DNA from: Brachyhypopomus gauderio
Lineage: Eukaryota; Chordata; Actinopteri; Gymnotiformes; Hypopomidae
Assembly: GCF_052324685.1 (NCBI RefSeq)
Contig: NC_135220.1
Span: forward strand, 12,206,639 to 12,270,638
Direction of reading: 5' to 3'
DNA length: 64,000 nucleotides
The notes beneath the pieces were generated by a model. That model saw nothing but the letters and a program-made list of their open reading frames with translations. It did no database searches and was not told where the DNA came from. Every line of letters starts with the position of its first letter. Position 1 is the stretch's first letter. Of this stretch, positions 34,628-64,000 are shown piece after piece. The translations under genes were made by a program, and so were the position numbers.

Positions 34628-36231
34628 AGATCCCAGTTTGGAAGCACAATTCCAGATGACTTACATCAAATCGGCCACCATTTAAAACTGGCTCTTCTAT
34701 TCAACACTGGCTGATCTCTCCTTAAAGGCACCAGCCTTCCCCCCGCGAGCGCTACTGAAATGACAGAATTTTGTGTGACTTTAAACTACATTTCTGAAAT
34801 AGAAACTGTCTTGCTGCTGAAATTTTAACATTTAAAATAAAATCATACGTAATATAACCGAACTTACACCTGAAGCATTATTATGTATGTGAATAGTCTC
34901 TACTACGGTTTGCCAGTCTACTACCATCTCTGACAACATGCATTACGTTCTCTTTGTTACATTGAATCAAAGAAAGCAGCTAAACGTTGCGTGTCACCGC
35001 ATGCAATTAACAAAAATGTTATATTTTTGCAGAGCAAAACAACGCACCTTTTTCAGTATTAACCAGTGATGATTTAGGAGCATTGCAATGTGGTGATAAC
35101 CGTCACCATACGCCGCTGAGGATATGCGCCTTGTGACATATCCACGGAACCACATGGTGAGGTGTGATCCGTTTCGGTCATGCTGACTCTCCACACTTCA
35201 TTTCGTCATGATTATTTTTCCAGTTTTCTGGCTATGAACACTGTGGTGACATTTGAACAATAAGTCATTTTCCACTTTTGGACAGTACACAGTAATACCT
35301 AAATTAACAACAGACGTAGACTTCATGAACTCTCTCTTTTGCCCACATTTGATGTGGCATTACTTTGTGCAGTGCCTTTGGAAAATGTACTGCACAACAC
35401 ACTTGAACGGCAGGGGGAAAGAAAATATCTGTGCTAAAATGTCAGAGTAAAAAACACTGTAAAAGAACTGGGAGGGGACATACACACTCTTCTTTTCTCG
35501 GTGAGTAAAACCTAATTGTCTTGGTGAACACGAGAACAAATGAGCTGCGGTTGGTGACTTTACGTAATGTAATAGACGTACAGTCTGATATAATAAAAGG
35601 AAGATGTTCGAAAGCCACAGTCGTTTACAGGCACGCGCTCGGGTCACTCCATCCTTCGGTATCGTCCACGCATTAAAAATCTACTGCGCGTCTACACTGC
35701 ATTTTGCGGTAACCCATTTTGTGAGAGGACTGGACTCGTGCGGGTGCAAGTTTTAAAACCCAAGAGAACTAGATTCTGTAGCTGCACGCGCTCTAGTCTA
35801 ACGCACATCCAAGAATCCATCAAAAGGTTGCGCAGCCCTTATATTCCCTCATGTTATTGCCAGTCTGTAAAATATAGTACAGCGCATTAAGGCATTAAAG
35901 AGCAGCTCCATTGGCAGTCATGCAATGACTGGGAATTTGAAATTATTTGAAGTAATTCAAAATGGCCACATGAAAAATATATTTATTATGTTATTTTATG
36001 TTAGGTTGTGTTATGTTTTGTTACGTTATAACCAGTCCTGAACAGTGGTAGGAGAATCAAAATGTACACAAAATAAGAGAAGTTTATTTGTGGAGTTGTT
36101 TGTGTTGTTTCCCAAGTGTTCGGAGTATAGACACTGAAATGAGCGATCATCGATTCTTCCAACCAGTACAAACACAGCTGCGCTGGACTTTAGAGCGGAA
36201 GCTCCGGGTGCCAGTGCTGGGCTGAACACAA
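34628..36231. promoter_or_regulatory. Divergent intergenic region between FGF13-V and F9
   Basis: FGF13-V reads leftward from 34627 and F9 rightward from 36232, so both promoters must lie here or nearby. The text just upstream of FGF13 is moderately CpG-rich at 34730-34750 (CCCCCGCGAGCGC). Another CpG-richer patch lies at 35630-35830. No TATA box or known liver-factor site was securely identified. No coding region is seen. Confidence 0.4.
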
Positions 36232-39200
36232 ATGTTCAGTTGTAAGAAAATGGAGAAGATTTGTCTGCTGTTTTTATGTGGAGTGCTACATGAGATATGG
36301 CTCACTTCAGGAGGTAAGGTGAACCTCGTTTTATCTCGATTCTTTGTTCTAAATTGCGTATAATTCTTTTATTTTTATTTATTTATATGTATAAATAAAA
36401 ATATTTATTTTTACTTGTACGTATTAAATTATAGGCTACTTTAGAAACCAAAGTTCACAGAAAAAAAGTTCCAAGACAAAGTAAAATGAATCTTTTAAGA
36501 CTTTCTGGAACTTGCCCGGATTATATGGGGTCCTGGTGGCCCTATGAGATTGTTCATCCTCAGACAGTCTTCTGCTCTCTTGCACCCCCATGGAGGCGGT
36601 TATCTACACGCTGGACTCTGTGCTTTCACTTTGTGTTGCTTAGGGTTTGGGACAATGCGGTTAAACATACAATCACATTTCTATTAATTCATCCTGCTAA
36701 TACAAACTAGACAATATTTGGGAGCAAGATAAAATATAAAATTAAACTTTCAGTTTCATAGTGTTATGCATTATCTAGGATCAGTTTATCTCTCTATTAC
36801 TGTATTTGTTTTAGTCTTTAGCAGTATTTGTTCAGAAGCCATGTTAACAGCTCTCATGTTAACAGCTCTTCTCTGTCTGACGCTGCATAGTGTCAGTGTT
36901 CCTGTCCAGGGAGGACGCGGCCCATGTGCTGAGCAGACAGAGGCGCTACAACACGGGAGCGTTCGAGGAGATGAAGAGGGACAACCTGGAGCGAGAATGT
37001 TTGGAGGAGAAATGCAGCCTGGAGGAGGCCCGCGAGGTGTTTGAGGACGAAGAGAAAACGGTGAGCCACAGGAAACCCAGGCACCAGCGTGGAGAGGTGT
37101 GCAGATGTGCAGGTGTGGAGATGTGCAGCTGTGCAGGTGTGGAGGTGTGCAGGTGTGGAGGTGTGAAGGGATGTGATGGTATTTAGGACATGAGTGTATC
37201 ATTGTAACAGCACAGCTGCAAGGTGACTGTAGTGAGAGAATATTACTCTATACAGTTGTTATAATGATTGAATATTATATCTGAGTGAACATGACTACAT
37301 GACTAGGGTTGTGCTATCAGCCTTATAGTGAGCGAACATGACAGTGTGATTAGTGTTGTCCTAGCAACTGTATAGTGGGTGAATATGACTGTATGATTAG
37401 GGTTGTCGTAGCAACTGCAAGGTGAGTGATTGCCTGCATCTCTTCATTGCACAACTTAACATGTTCTTAAATATTTTTTTCAGAGGGAGTTCTGGGTCGG
37501 TTATATTGGTAAGCACTTATTATATCTCAGATGTTTATGTATATGTCATGTGTGTATATTGTATTCCCACTGTATGCCAGCGATCACTGGTATATCAACA
37601 AATATCACTGGCATAAACAGGTAATACCAGCCCATATACTTCTTGGTATATCATGCAATTTCAGCCCATAATCAAAACAGGAATTAGCAAGTCTAGGCTA
37701 TGTGTTTACTTGGATAAAAACAACAATGCAAACCTCTAGTCTAGGTCAACAGTTGAAGGTCTAAAAAAAAAAGTTAAAAAACAGTACTTAATTGATCAGA
37801 TTTCCTGTTATATTGCTAATGTGCTTTCATTACAGATCATGCAAAATATCAATAGAAGAGGAAAGTAAGCACCTACACAGTAATGAGTGTAGACATTAGC
37901 CCTGCCTTACTAATGTAGAGTCTTAGTGCCACACTCAGATAGAAATGCAACCAGTAGTAGCCAAAATGTGCACACAGTAGCTTATATGAATAGCTTAATA
38001 TTTATTATACTTTATTTATTATTTAATAACAAGTGTTTATATTATTTTTTTTTCCATCTACTTCTTTCTTACCACTTATCTTAAGGGTCATAGGGCCTGA
38101 CTGTGTATCACTGGATCATATGTATGCATGCAGGGCTGGGTGTGTGAAGGAACATGGTAGTATGAATAAAGGCCTTTTTGTTGTTTCGTTAGTGTTAGTT
38201 TAGTGCTCCAGCTGATATAATAAGCTGTGTTACTCTTCTGCTTCCTGAGTGTGACGCTACATTATGAGAAGCCCTGTCCAGGGCCAATAGGATAGTCTGG
38301 CGTCTCAGATGGTCTCTGCCGTGTCTCTGTACAGTCGGTTCACTGTCTGCTGTGTCACTCAGTTGACAACTGGTGTCTGCCTGTTGTGTGTTTCAGATGG
38401 TGACCAGTATATATGCTGTATGTTGTCTCTTTCAGATACTGACCAGTGTCTGTTCTGTCTCTGACATGGTGACCAGTGTCTGTTGTCTCTCTCAGATGGT
38501 GACCAATGTCTTTCATCTCCCTGCCTCAATGCTGGAACATGTGAGGATGCAATGAGTTCTTATATCTGCTGGTGTCCACCTGGTTTTCATGGGAAAAACT
38601 GTGAATTAGGTAAGAAATGCATTGTATGTGTGTCTGTGTGTGTACATATAATAATTCCGTAAGGATTCTCCTGTCAAAATGCACACATACATCTTACGCT
38701 GGCACTGTTCTGTGTCAAATTCATTCATAAATCCTTTGTTTGTAGTATTTTCTTATAAAAGTCTCTGAGCACGCTGCCCAATTTAAGCAGTATGTGTTGG
38801 TTGTGATGCAGAGATGGCGAGGCAGTGTGACGTGAATAACGGAGGCTGTATGCAGTTCTGTGTGGCGGATAAGACGTATGGCACTGTGTGTGACTGTGCT
38901 GATGGCTACAGACTGGCTCTGGACAGCAGGGGCTGTGAGCCCATAGGTAACAGCATCCTGTATATCACTTCCTTCATTATGGTGATGTGCTACTCTGTAT
39001 GGCAATGCACAACACCAGCTATAAATCACTACAAATAACACTAAAGCACATCATGATGGCTCTGTACATAATGTTGCTAATGTATTAGTGTTTTTCATTT
39101 TTTTATTACATTTGTGTTATTCCTCTATATGGCTTTGAAATGATTGGTCTTTTATTAAATACACATATTGATAGGTGAGTATCCGTGCGGTCGTTTGGGA

Positions 39201-41364
39201 AAGGAAGTCATTGCTGCTCTGGACTCATCTCGATCCATCGATGTAGAAGATGTCCAAGAAACTCAGTCTGTAAACCACCATAACATGACCGAGAGCAATC
39301 AGACAGCACTCATCAACACAACCCAGCAGGGGGCGCTCAACAGCACTTCACAGCCAACCAAAGCACAGGTCTGGCCCACCATCAAAGCTGAAACCAACAA
39401 CCAACACCGCATTGTCGGAGGGACGGAAGCATTACAGGGGGAAATTCCATGGCAGGTAGTATGCGTGTGTGTGTGTTTTTTATTTATGTATCTTCTGTAG
39501 CATGTCCTTCAAGAAGCTGAACTAGACCAGTAGCTTAGATCTGCCTGTAGCCAATGAGTTGGCATTTAATTCCATCCAGAAGTGAGGATGTTCTATGTTT
39601 ACAAAGAGAAAGACCTCACGGCGGCTTCAACGGGTCGCCATTCTGTCTCCTCACACCAGGTTGCGCTCGTCGAAAAGGAGAAGAATTTTGTGTTCTGTGG
39701 CGGGTCTCTCCTGAGTGCTGTGTGGGTCATCACAGCAGCCCACTGTCTGGTGGAGGGGAAGATCGGGAACATCTATGTCAGAGTGGGTAAGAGAACCTGT
39801 AAGATCTTGTTTAATGACCCTCACAATCTGAATTGACTCAGGTCTGACTTTGTGCCTTAATGTGACACAAATCCTTCAGGTTTGTGTGGACATACAAATC
39901 TGACCTTTTCAAATCAAATTTGAGTTACTTTTGTATGTGCTTGTTGATCGGATCTGTATCTGATTCCTGGTCATGTGACTTGAATGAGAAAGATCCTATT
40001 GGAAATTCACATGACTTTTTGCCTATATGTGTGCATTAAGTGCTGTGTAAGTGCACAACAGTGCGCTAAATTACAACGGTAGCCCCCAAAACATGACCAC
40101 CTCAACCTGATCATGTATAGCTGATGAAGTTTGTTGTCCTCCAGAGCAAAATGTGATGTATACATGAGCTACTAGCACATCCATTTTGCATTTTTCATTT
40201 CATGAGTCATTTCATAAATCTAACATTTTTGTTGGTGGTGGAAAGAGTGACCTGACATGTTTGAATATATCAATGTAATCAGGCATGCAATTACAGTCTC
40301 ACATGACAGATAGATACAGGTCACTTGCAGTTATCAATGTGAACCGTCAAGATAGGCAAATATGATCTGAGCAAATAAAAATCTGGTTTGTAATGTGAAC
40401 ATCATTCTATCATTTCTAGGTTTATTTATGCTAAGAATATAGTAATTTACATTTACGGCATTTGGCAGACACCCTTATCCAGAGCGACTTACATTTTTAT
40501 CTCATTTTTATACAAGTGAGCAATTGAGGGTTAGGGCTTTGCTCAGGAGCACCTCAGTCATGGCCTCAGGTCTGGGAATCGAACCTGCGACCCTCCAGTC
40601 ACAAGACCAGTTCCCTAACCGCCCGGCCATGACTGCCTTGATGCTTTAATTTAGATGAGAGGTTTCCTGTAAAGCATAGTAATTGCAGGGACAAACTATC
40701 CAGACTGTTTGGTTCCTTGTCTGGGTTTTATCTGGGTTTGTGTGAGGGTTCTGTAGTCCGAGACACAAACCGAGCCAGACTCATCATCTCTCCTCTCTCC
40801 GCAGGGGAACATAATATCAAAGAAGCAGAGGGAACAGAGAGTGATCACGAAATAGCAGAACACCACATACATCCCAGCTACAACTTCATGCGTAGCTACA
40901 ACCACGACATTGCCCTGCTGAAGCTCCAAACCCCTGTCGTATTCTCTGACTATGCCGTGCCCATCTGCTTGGGGCCCAAACAGTTCACAGAGAACATACT
41001 GAACATGGTTCCTCACTCCCTGGTGAGTGGCTGGGGCAGAATCCGTTACGGAGGGATGGAGTCCGACACGCTGCGTAAGTTGGAGGTTCCCTTTGTGGAT
41101 CGCACCGAATGCAAAAGCAGTGATAAGATCTCCCGGTTCATGTTCTGCGCGGGATACAACACCGTCCGTAAGGACGCCTGCCAAGGAGACAGCGGAGGTC
41201 CCCATGCCACCAGCTACCAGGACACCTGGTTCCTTACTGGCATCATCAGCTGGGGAGATGAATGTGCCAAGGAGGGTAAATATGGAATTTACACACGTGT
41301 GTCCAGATATATGAACTGGATTACCAACATCACCGGGATCAGAGCAGGGTCCTATGACAAATAG
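36232..41364 (+). CDS. F9: F9, coagulation factor IX, 8 exons
   Basis: Exons 36232-36313, 36891-37060, 37484-37508, 38496-38609, 38812-38946, 39175-39455, 39660-39786 and 40805-41364 join in phase to 1494 nt, 497 residues. Exons 3 and 4 (25 and 114 nt) have the sizes known for human F9. In order: a signal peptide; a propeptide ending RQRR at 46; a Gla domain from Y47 rich in paired Glu ([10 protein letters not shown]); EGF1 (about 93-130); EGF2 (131-175); a linker/activation peptide with N-glycosylation sequons NMT, NQT, NTT and NST; cleavage at R254|IVGG; then a trypsin-like protease. The catalytic triad is H297 (TAAHC), D346 (NHDIALL) and S441 (GDSGGP). It is a liver-secreted zymogen that, with factor VIIIa, activates factor X. 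Linkage FGF13-F9-MCF2 separates it from factors VII, X and protein C. Teleosts may carry duplicates, so an a/b suffix is not assigned. Confidence 0.95.
37075..37165 (+). repeat. Short tandem repeat at the start of F9 intron 2
   Basis: Alternating GGTGTGGAG, ATGTGCAG and GGTGTGCAG octamer-like units start about 25 bases after the exon 2 donor. Confidence 0.85.
37265..37435 (+). repeat. ~56-bp tandem repeat, 3 copies, F9 intron 2
   Basis: Three diverged units share GAACATGACTACATGACTAG, GGTTGT and CTA/GTAGCAACTG. They differ by about one base in six. Confidence 0.8.
38335..38495 (+). repeat. Degenerate duplications of the F9 exon 4 acceptor region
   Basis: The true junction TCTCAG|ATGGTGACCAATGTC at 38495/38496 is preceded by related copies: TTTCAGATGGTGACCAGT at 38391, TTTCAGATACTGACCAGTG at 38430, and GACATGGTGACCAGTGTC at 38463, which lacks the AG. 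Reading from either earlier AG in the required phase meets TGA at 38461, so only the annotated acceptor leaves the EGF1 exon open. Confidence 0.88.
40441..40636 (+). mobile_element. SINE-like repeat in F9 intron 7
   Basis: Begins TTTACATTTACGGCATTTGG and continues CAGACACCCTTATCCAGAGC, the common teleost tail in reverse sense. It ends with GAATCGAACCTGCGACCCTC and a CAGTCACAAGACCAGTTCCC segment. Related copies lie at 54777-54925 and, more decayed, at about 54115-54245. Confidence 0.65.
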
Positions 41365-41544
41365 ATGATTGGTATAGTTTCTGAACTCCAAGCCAGCACT
41401 CACACCTCACCAAAAATTTTACCAGTTCTGTCTTCTTTCAAAAGTTGGTTTATGTGTAATGCAGCTCTACAGATGTGCTTATTGTAGCTTTAATGGAGAA
41501 AAAGAACATATTTTATTACTTTATTACATATTTTGCAGATTCTT

Positions 41545-41550
41545 ATTAAA
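41545..41550 (+). terminator. F9: Candidate F9 polyadenylation signal ATTAAA
   Basis: ATTAAA lies about 180 bases after the F9 stop, followed by GTGTGAG-type G/T-rich text near 41570. A canonical AATAAA occurs only further on, near 41905. The assignment is tentative. Confidence 0.4.
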
Positions 41551-42339
41551 ACACAAAAAATGCCCTGGTGTGAGATCAAGCATGTTCTTAGTTTAAGAAC
41601 ACAAAGAACCACATTTGGTCACCCTATCATAATATAAAATATATAGCATGTTGGAACTCAGACTGCACTGTATTGCATTTAGCTCTGGCCATGAAGCACT
41701 GCATATAAAACAAAACAGCGGTGCAGTCCTGAAACACCGGCGACGCTGGCCTTGCATGGTCTTCTGCTGCCGCTGGACTGAGCTTCATAAATAGCAGCAG
41801 GCTAATGTCTAAATGAGATATAACAACATTCATTGCTAGATGTTTCGCTTTTCTGAACATCCAGTAAAATCAAATTTAAATACATTACTTGTTGGCACAG
41901 GATTAAATAAACATACTTTGTAGACCAAATACATCGTCTGTACAGTTGGTCATATTTACTGTGATAATTTAAGTAGAGACATTGCAAATGAAACAAATAG
42001 GTGTTCTCATCATACATTCTGTGCTTACATATCTAGCAAAAGTGTTTTTATAGACTATATACTATATTGACATGGGATCGGTTTCATAACCATAAATCAA
42101 ACTGTAGATATAATTCTACAATTATGGCTTTAAAACACTTAGAAAGTAATGAAACACACATATGGAAGAAATATGCGGGCTGCAAATCACTGCTTATGCG
42201 CGTTTATGAACATGCCACACATGCAAAATGATCAAATCATTGGTGGTCTCTTTGGTGAAACACCCTGTCACTCTCTCTAGACCATATCACTGAATAAATT
42301 AGAACTGGAAATACTGCTTCATGTGCCAACCTCACAGCA

Positions 42340-42785
42340 TGAGGAGAATGAGGGAAGCAACCTTCAGCTGAGGGGAGAAGGCTTTAGCTGAGGGAAGGGG
42401 CTGGTGTCTCAAGGGAGTCACTGTTAGCTGAGGGGAGGGGCCTTTGTCTGAGGGGAGTGACCTTTTGCTGAGGGGTGTGGCCTTTGTTTGAGGTGAGTCA
42501 CATTTTGATGAGAGGTGTGGCCTTTGTCTGAGGGGAGTGAACTTTAGTTGAGAGGCATGGCCTTTGTCTGAGGTGAGTCACCTTTAGTTGAGGGGTGTGG
42601 TCTTTGTCTGAGGGGAGTCAACTTTAGTTGAGAGCTTTAGTTGAGAGGTGTGGTCTTTGTCTGAGGTGAGTAACTTTTAGTTGAGGGTGTGGTCATTGTC
42701 TGAGGGGAGTCAACTTTAGTTCAGGGGCTTGGCTTTTGGCTGAGGGGAGTGGCCTTTAGCTCAGGGGAGTGGCCTTTAGCTATCA
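42340..42785 (+). repeat. ~38-bp minisatellite between F9 and MCF2
   Basis: Diverged units combine GGCCTTTGTCTGAGGGGAGT and CACTTTAGTTGAGGGGTGT. About 11 copies of irregular length lie beyond the 3' ends of both F9 and MCF2, which converge here. Confidence 0.88.
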
Positions 42786-43521
42786 TAGCTGCTCATTTGG
42801 ACTGTACAGCTGAAGTGATAAGCTTAACATTGTGAGAAATTGTAAGGTTTTCCAAGTAATCCTCATGTTCTCTGGATCAAACAAGTATTGTGAGGCTATG
42901 AAACTACCAAAGTATAAAAAAAGATTAGAAAAACTGTGACAAATGGTAACGGAATATCAAGTTTTGGCACACAAAGTTGTTCTTAAACTGCAGAGGTCCT
43001 GTCCCACCATACATTTCCTATACTAATAGTTTTCAACCAAGAATCTTAACTGGCTCTGTTTCTGAAAAGGAAAAAAAATCATCAACACACTGTACATTGA
43101 TGTTCTGTGTCACTGCTCTGAACCAACCAGTGGATGGGACCTTGGATAAGTCACGATAGACTGTGAATATACAGAAGAAACCCAGCTTCTAGTTACTTGT
43201 GCTGATGATAACGTCCCCCGTGTGAAATATACATCAGGTTGTGCTCGAGGTTGTGCCATTGTCCAGCTGTTCTGGACCCAGATCCCATCTGCACCACATG
43301 ATTGAAGAAACCAGTTAATGAGAGATGAAATTCACATTGATATTTGTTCCTTTGCTTTCTTTACTCTTCTTTCAGACTTTGCTGTGTGTGGGTGGATATG
43401 TATATGTGTGTGTGGTGGGGGGATGTGGTTTTCTGTGTTTGGGCTAGTTTGTGGATAGTTCAAATGCAGCATTTTGGTGTTCTGGTGGTGTGATGGGTCC
43501 GTGTCCGTGTGGATGCTCCAG

Positions 43522-61647
<18,126 letters not shown>

Positions 61648-61960
61648 TGTTTCAGATGTGGCCTTTTCGAGGGGACGTAACCCCCTTCCTCTGTCTCACA
61701 ACTTGCCTCCCTCCATCACTTTGTCTGCGGGACTCTACGAGGCAGTGGGCAGCCGCAGAGCGCGCTACTGCAGTGCCGACGACAGTAGGAGCAAAACTCG
61801 CTGCCTGCAACACCTTAATTCCTGTGCTTACAGCACTGTCGCGCGACACACTTCGCGTTTACGCCACCCTTTTAATTATCGCCCAAGCAAACGAACGTGA
61901 CGTTTTTGCATGCGATGTTCATATCAGTAAAATACAGGACGGCGCTCGTGTTGAAGCCTG
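61648..61960 (-). promoter_or_regulatory. MCF2: Probable MCF2 promoter
   Basis: The first coding exon of MCF2 starts at 61647. The sequence immediately upstream in its sense is CpG-richer than the surroundings (CAGCCGCAGAGCGCGCTAC, CTGTCGCGCGACACACTTCG). No TATA box was identified. Frames on both strands here are short and lack family features. Confidence 0.5.
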
Positions 61961-62188
61961 TGTAAGGTAATATCAGGACCACGGACAGAGGTCAACAATG
62001 ATTTATTCTACCGCTGCTGGTTTCTGACCCAGGATGCTGAAGTCCTTGGGGAGGTCTAGATACTAAATCGGAAATCAAAGGTATAAGTAAAAGTGTACAG
62101 AGGAAAGCATTAAAAGCGCAGACATGTAATCAGAGTGGGCATGCGGTATTAAACACCGCATGACTACATTTGTTTCACATCCTTCTGT

Positions 62189-62311
62189 CCAACATGAACA
62201 ATAGTAACGCTCCTCGTGCCGGTTACAAAGCTCCTTTATTTAAATCTGATGACATGAACAATAGTAACGCTCCTCGTGCAGGTTACAAGGCTTCTTTATT
62301 TAAATCTGATG
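62189..62311 (+). repeat. 62-bp tandem duplication
   Basis: Two copies of ATGAACAATAGTAACGCTCC...CTTTATTTAAATCTGATGA lie head to tail at about 62191 and 62253. They differ at about three positions (GCCGG/GCAGG, AAAGCTCC/AAGGCTTC). Confidence 0.93.
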
Positions 62312-64000
62312 ATTTTATTTAGTTTATCTGAGGTCAGGAAGTTAAAAACCCAGTCTCGTGTCACTCCAGCCTCTTTAATTAGAGCCATTAAACTAATTTG
62401 TATCCTGTGCAGACCGCAGTCTGTTCCCTCGCCTCTGACACTATTAATCAACTTGAGAAAGCATGCAAAACTAAAACAATTTAATGGCTGAGTTCAATTA
62501 TAGAATGTAAAAACAATTACATGGTAGTGAAAATAGTAAAGGTTCTAATTCTACAAAAAAGAGTGATGCCTTTATGTTTAATCAGCAATCACAGACACAG
62601 TAGCTGAAAGTGAATGTCTAAGAGACAAGACCCTTACACACCTTCAGGTAAACACGGAGTGTGCTATGTGAATGTACAACATTTTGATTTGAAAATGAGG
62701 AGCTGATTGATTAAGGAAACTATTATAGTGTAAATTTGTTTTTTATATAGAAACACTAGTTTAACTGGTAAACAAAGATTGTATCCCATGCAAAAATACC
62801 TGTCATGTATTTTTACAGGCTGAATCCAAATATGTTTTCACCCACAATTTTATCAGTATATTTGCAGTCATTATACTATATATATTCAGTGTGTGTGGAA
62901 AAGCATCACAATGGACAGAGGAGACCTACTGTGTTAGCTGACTCCTGCTGGACACAGAAGAGGTTATGAGGTCAAATATAATCAAACCCCATACATGTGC
63001 ATATCTTAGTGCACTAACAGCCTTATGTATGGATACGTATTGGGTACTTATGTGTTACATTTTAATTAATCTGCAACTTAAAAAAAACATGTTAGAATTC
63101 TAAAAGTGTTATGAAATCTTAATATTTGAGAGAGAGTCAGCATTTTGTTGTCCAGTATTTTATCATAAATTATAAAATCATGAAATAATCTTAATCTCAT
63201 AGACATTAAATGTCAGCTTTGCACACAACTACATACAGGTTAAGCCAGCTATATCCAGATGGTACCCCTTTAAAGCAGGTTTAGGCTAACGAGTTTTTAG
63301 GGATCTGCATGACTTGAACAAACTGACATTCTTTAATATTACCAATATAATAATAATTTAAATAATGAAATAATTATGTTCATAATTGTGTTTGTTTTGT
63401 TTAATGTACTGCAGTCTTTTAAAGTCATTGAACAAGTTGTAATGTTATAAAAGCACTGCTATTTCTCTGTAGGCTCACAGATCACATCCCTTTAACATAA
63501 AGATGGCAGCATGTATGCTTTGATCTGAAGCTGGTGGGAGAGAATGATCAGTGCTTGATGTGATCACGTGGCGGTGAGCTTCCTGGTACAGTGCTTCTAC
63601 TGAATCTCCATGAGCCACAGGTCTTCTCAACTCCATGTTTTGCTCCAGTGTAACTATTTTAGACAGCGCTTAGCAATAAGGGGATTAACCCTAGCAGCCA
63701 CATGTCCTTCATACATCAGTGAAATGACCCAAACAGAGCTGCACTGCCAAATATAATCAAATAGACCTGATGCTCTCTTTATAGAGAATCAAATGTTCAG
63801 GAAGAAATGCAGTCTTCCTCCAAATGTGTATTGTGCTTCTCTGGTGTTTTGGCCACTGGCTTCTGTCGTTGGAGTTGATTGTATTTTTGTATTTTAGTAC
63901 GATGCACTATGTAGTTGTGTAAGTCTGTGAGAATACTTCACTGAGGTTGTATAAGTCTGTAAGAATACTTTGCTGTGGTTGTGTAAGTCTGTAATAATAC
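62312..64000. other. Intergenic, no gene recognised
   Basis: AT-rich sequence with no credible exons seen. The last 100 bases contain three diverged copies of GTGTAAGTCTGTAAGAATAC (about 38-bp period), the start of another tandem array that runs off the window. Confidence 0.5.

Overview
The window is vertebrate nuclear DNA, almost certainly from a teleost fish. It has intron-rich genes with canonical GT-AG junctions, very long CA/TG microsatellites, many minisatellites, and SINE/LINE remnants with the 3' tail common in fish genomes. No prokaryotic, viral or organellar genes are seen. The interspersed repeats hint at an otophysan fish (characin, catfish or knifefish lineage), but this is low confidence. 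Exons were assembled by eye from splice signals, reading phase and remembered family sequences. Coding totals of all models are multiples of three with open frames.

Five protein-coding genes are present, in an order resembling human Xq26-q27. HTATSF1 (+, coding 600-4698) is a U2 snRNP-associated splicing and elongation factor. VGLL1 (+, 5862-6966) is a TEAD co-factor. FGF13 (-, 34627-22131) is an intracellular FGF-homologous factor with two visible alternative first exons. F9 (+, 36232-41364) is coagulation factor IX, complete from signal peptide to serine protease. MCF2/DBL (-, 61647-43522) is a Rho-family guanine nucleotide exchange factor with Sec14-like, spectrin, DH, PH and C-terminal SH3 coding exons. 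The genes are not an operon and do not share one pathway; their common feature is conserved linkage.

Layout: 1-600 HTATSF1 upstream region with a triplicated repeat; 600-4.95 kb HTATSF1; 5.4-7.7 kb VGLL1; 7.7-20.7 kb a gene-poor interval with three large minisatellites, including a 1.2-kb telomere-like array; 20.7-34.7 kb FGF13; 34.7-36.2 kb a divergent FGF13/F9 interval; 36.2-41.6 kb F9; 41.6-43.5 kb a repeat-bearing gap; 43.5-61.65 kb MCF2; 61.65-64 kb upstream MCF2 sequence with no gene seen.

Most notable points: tandem repeats repeatedly begin within a few bases of splice donors (HTATSF1, FGF13, F9, MCF2); the FGF13 A-type first exon has ACA where the family's start ATG sits; the F9 EGF1 acceptor is preceded by partly duplicated decoy acceptors; the 3' end of an MCF2 PH exon is duplicated across a microsatellite; a 300-bp inverted-repeat element sits inside a minisatellite whose other copies preserve the empty site; and HTATSF1 has a GC-AG intron. 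I found no evidence for a wholly new multi-gene system.
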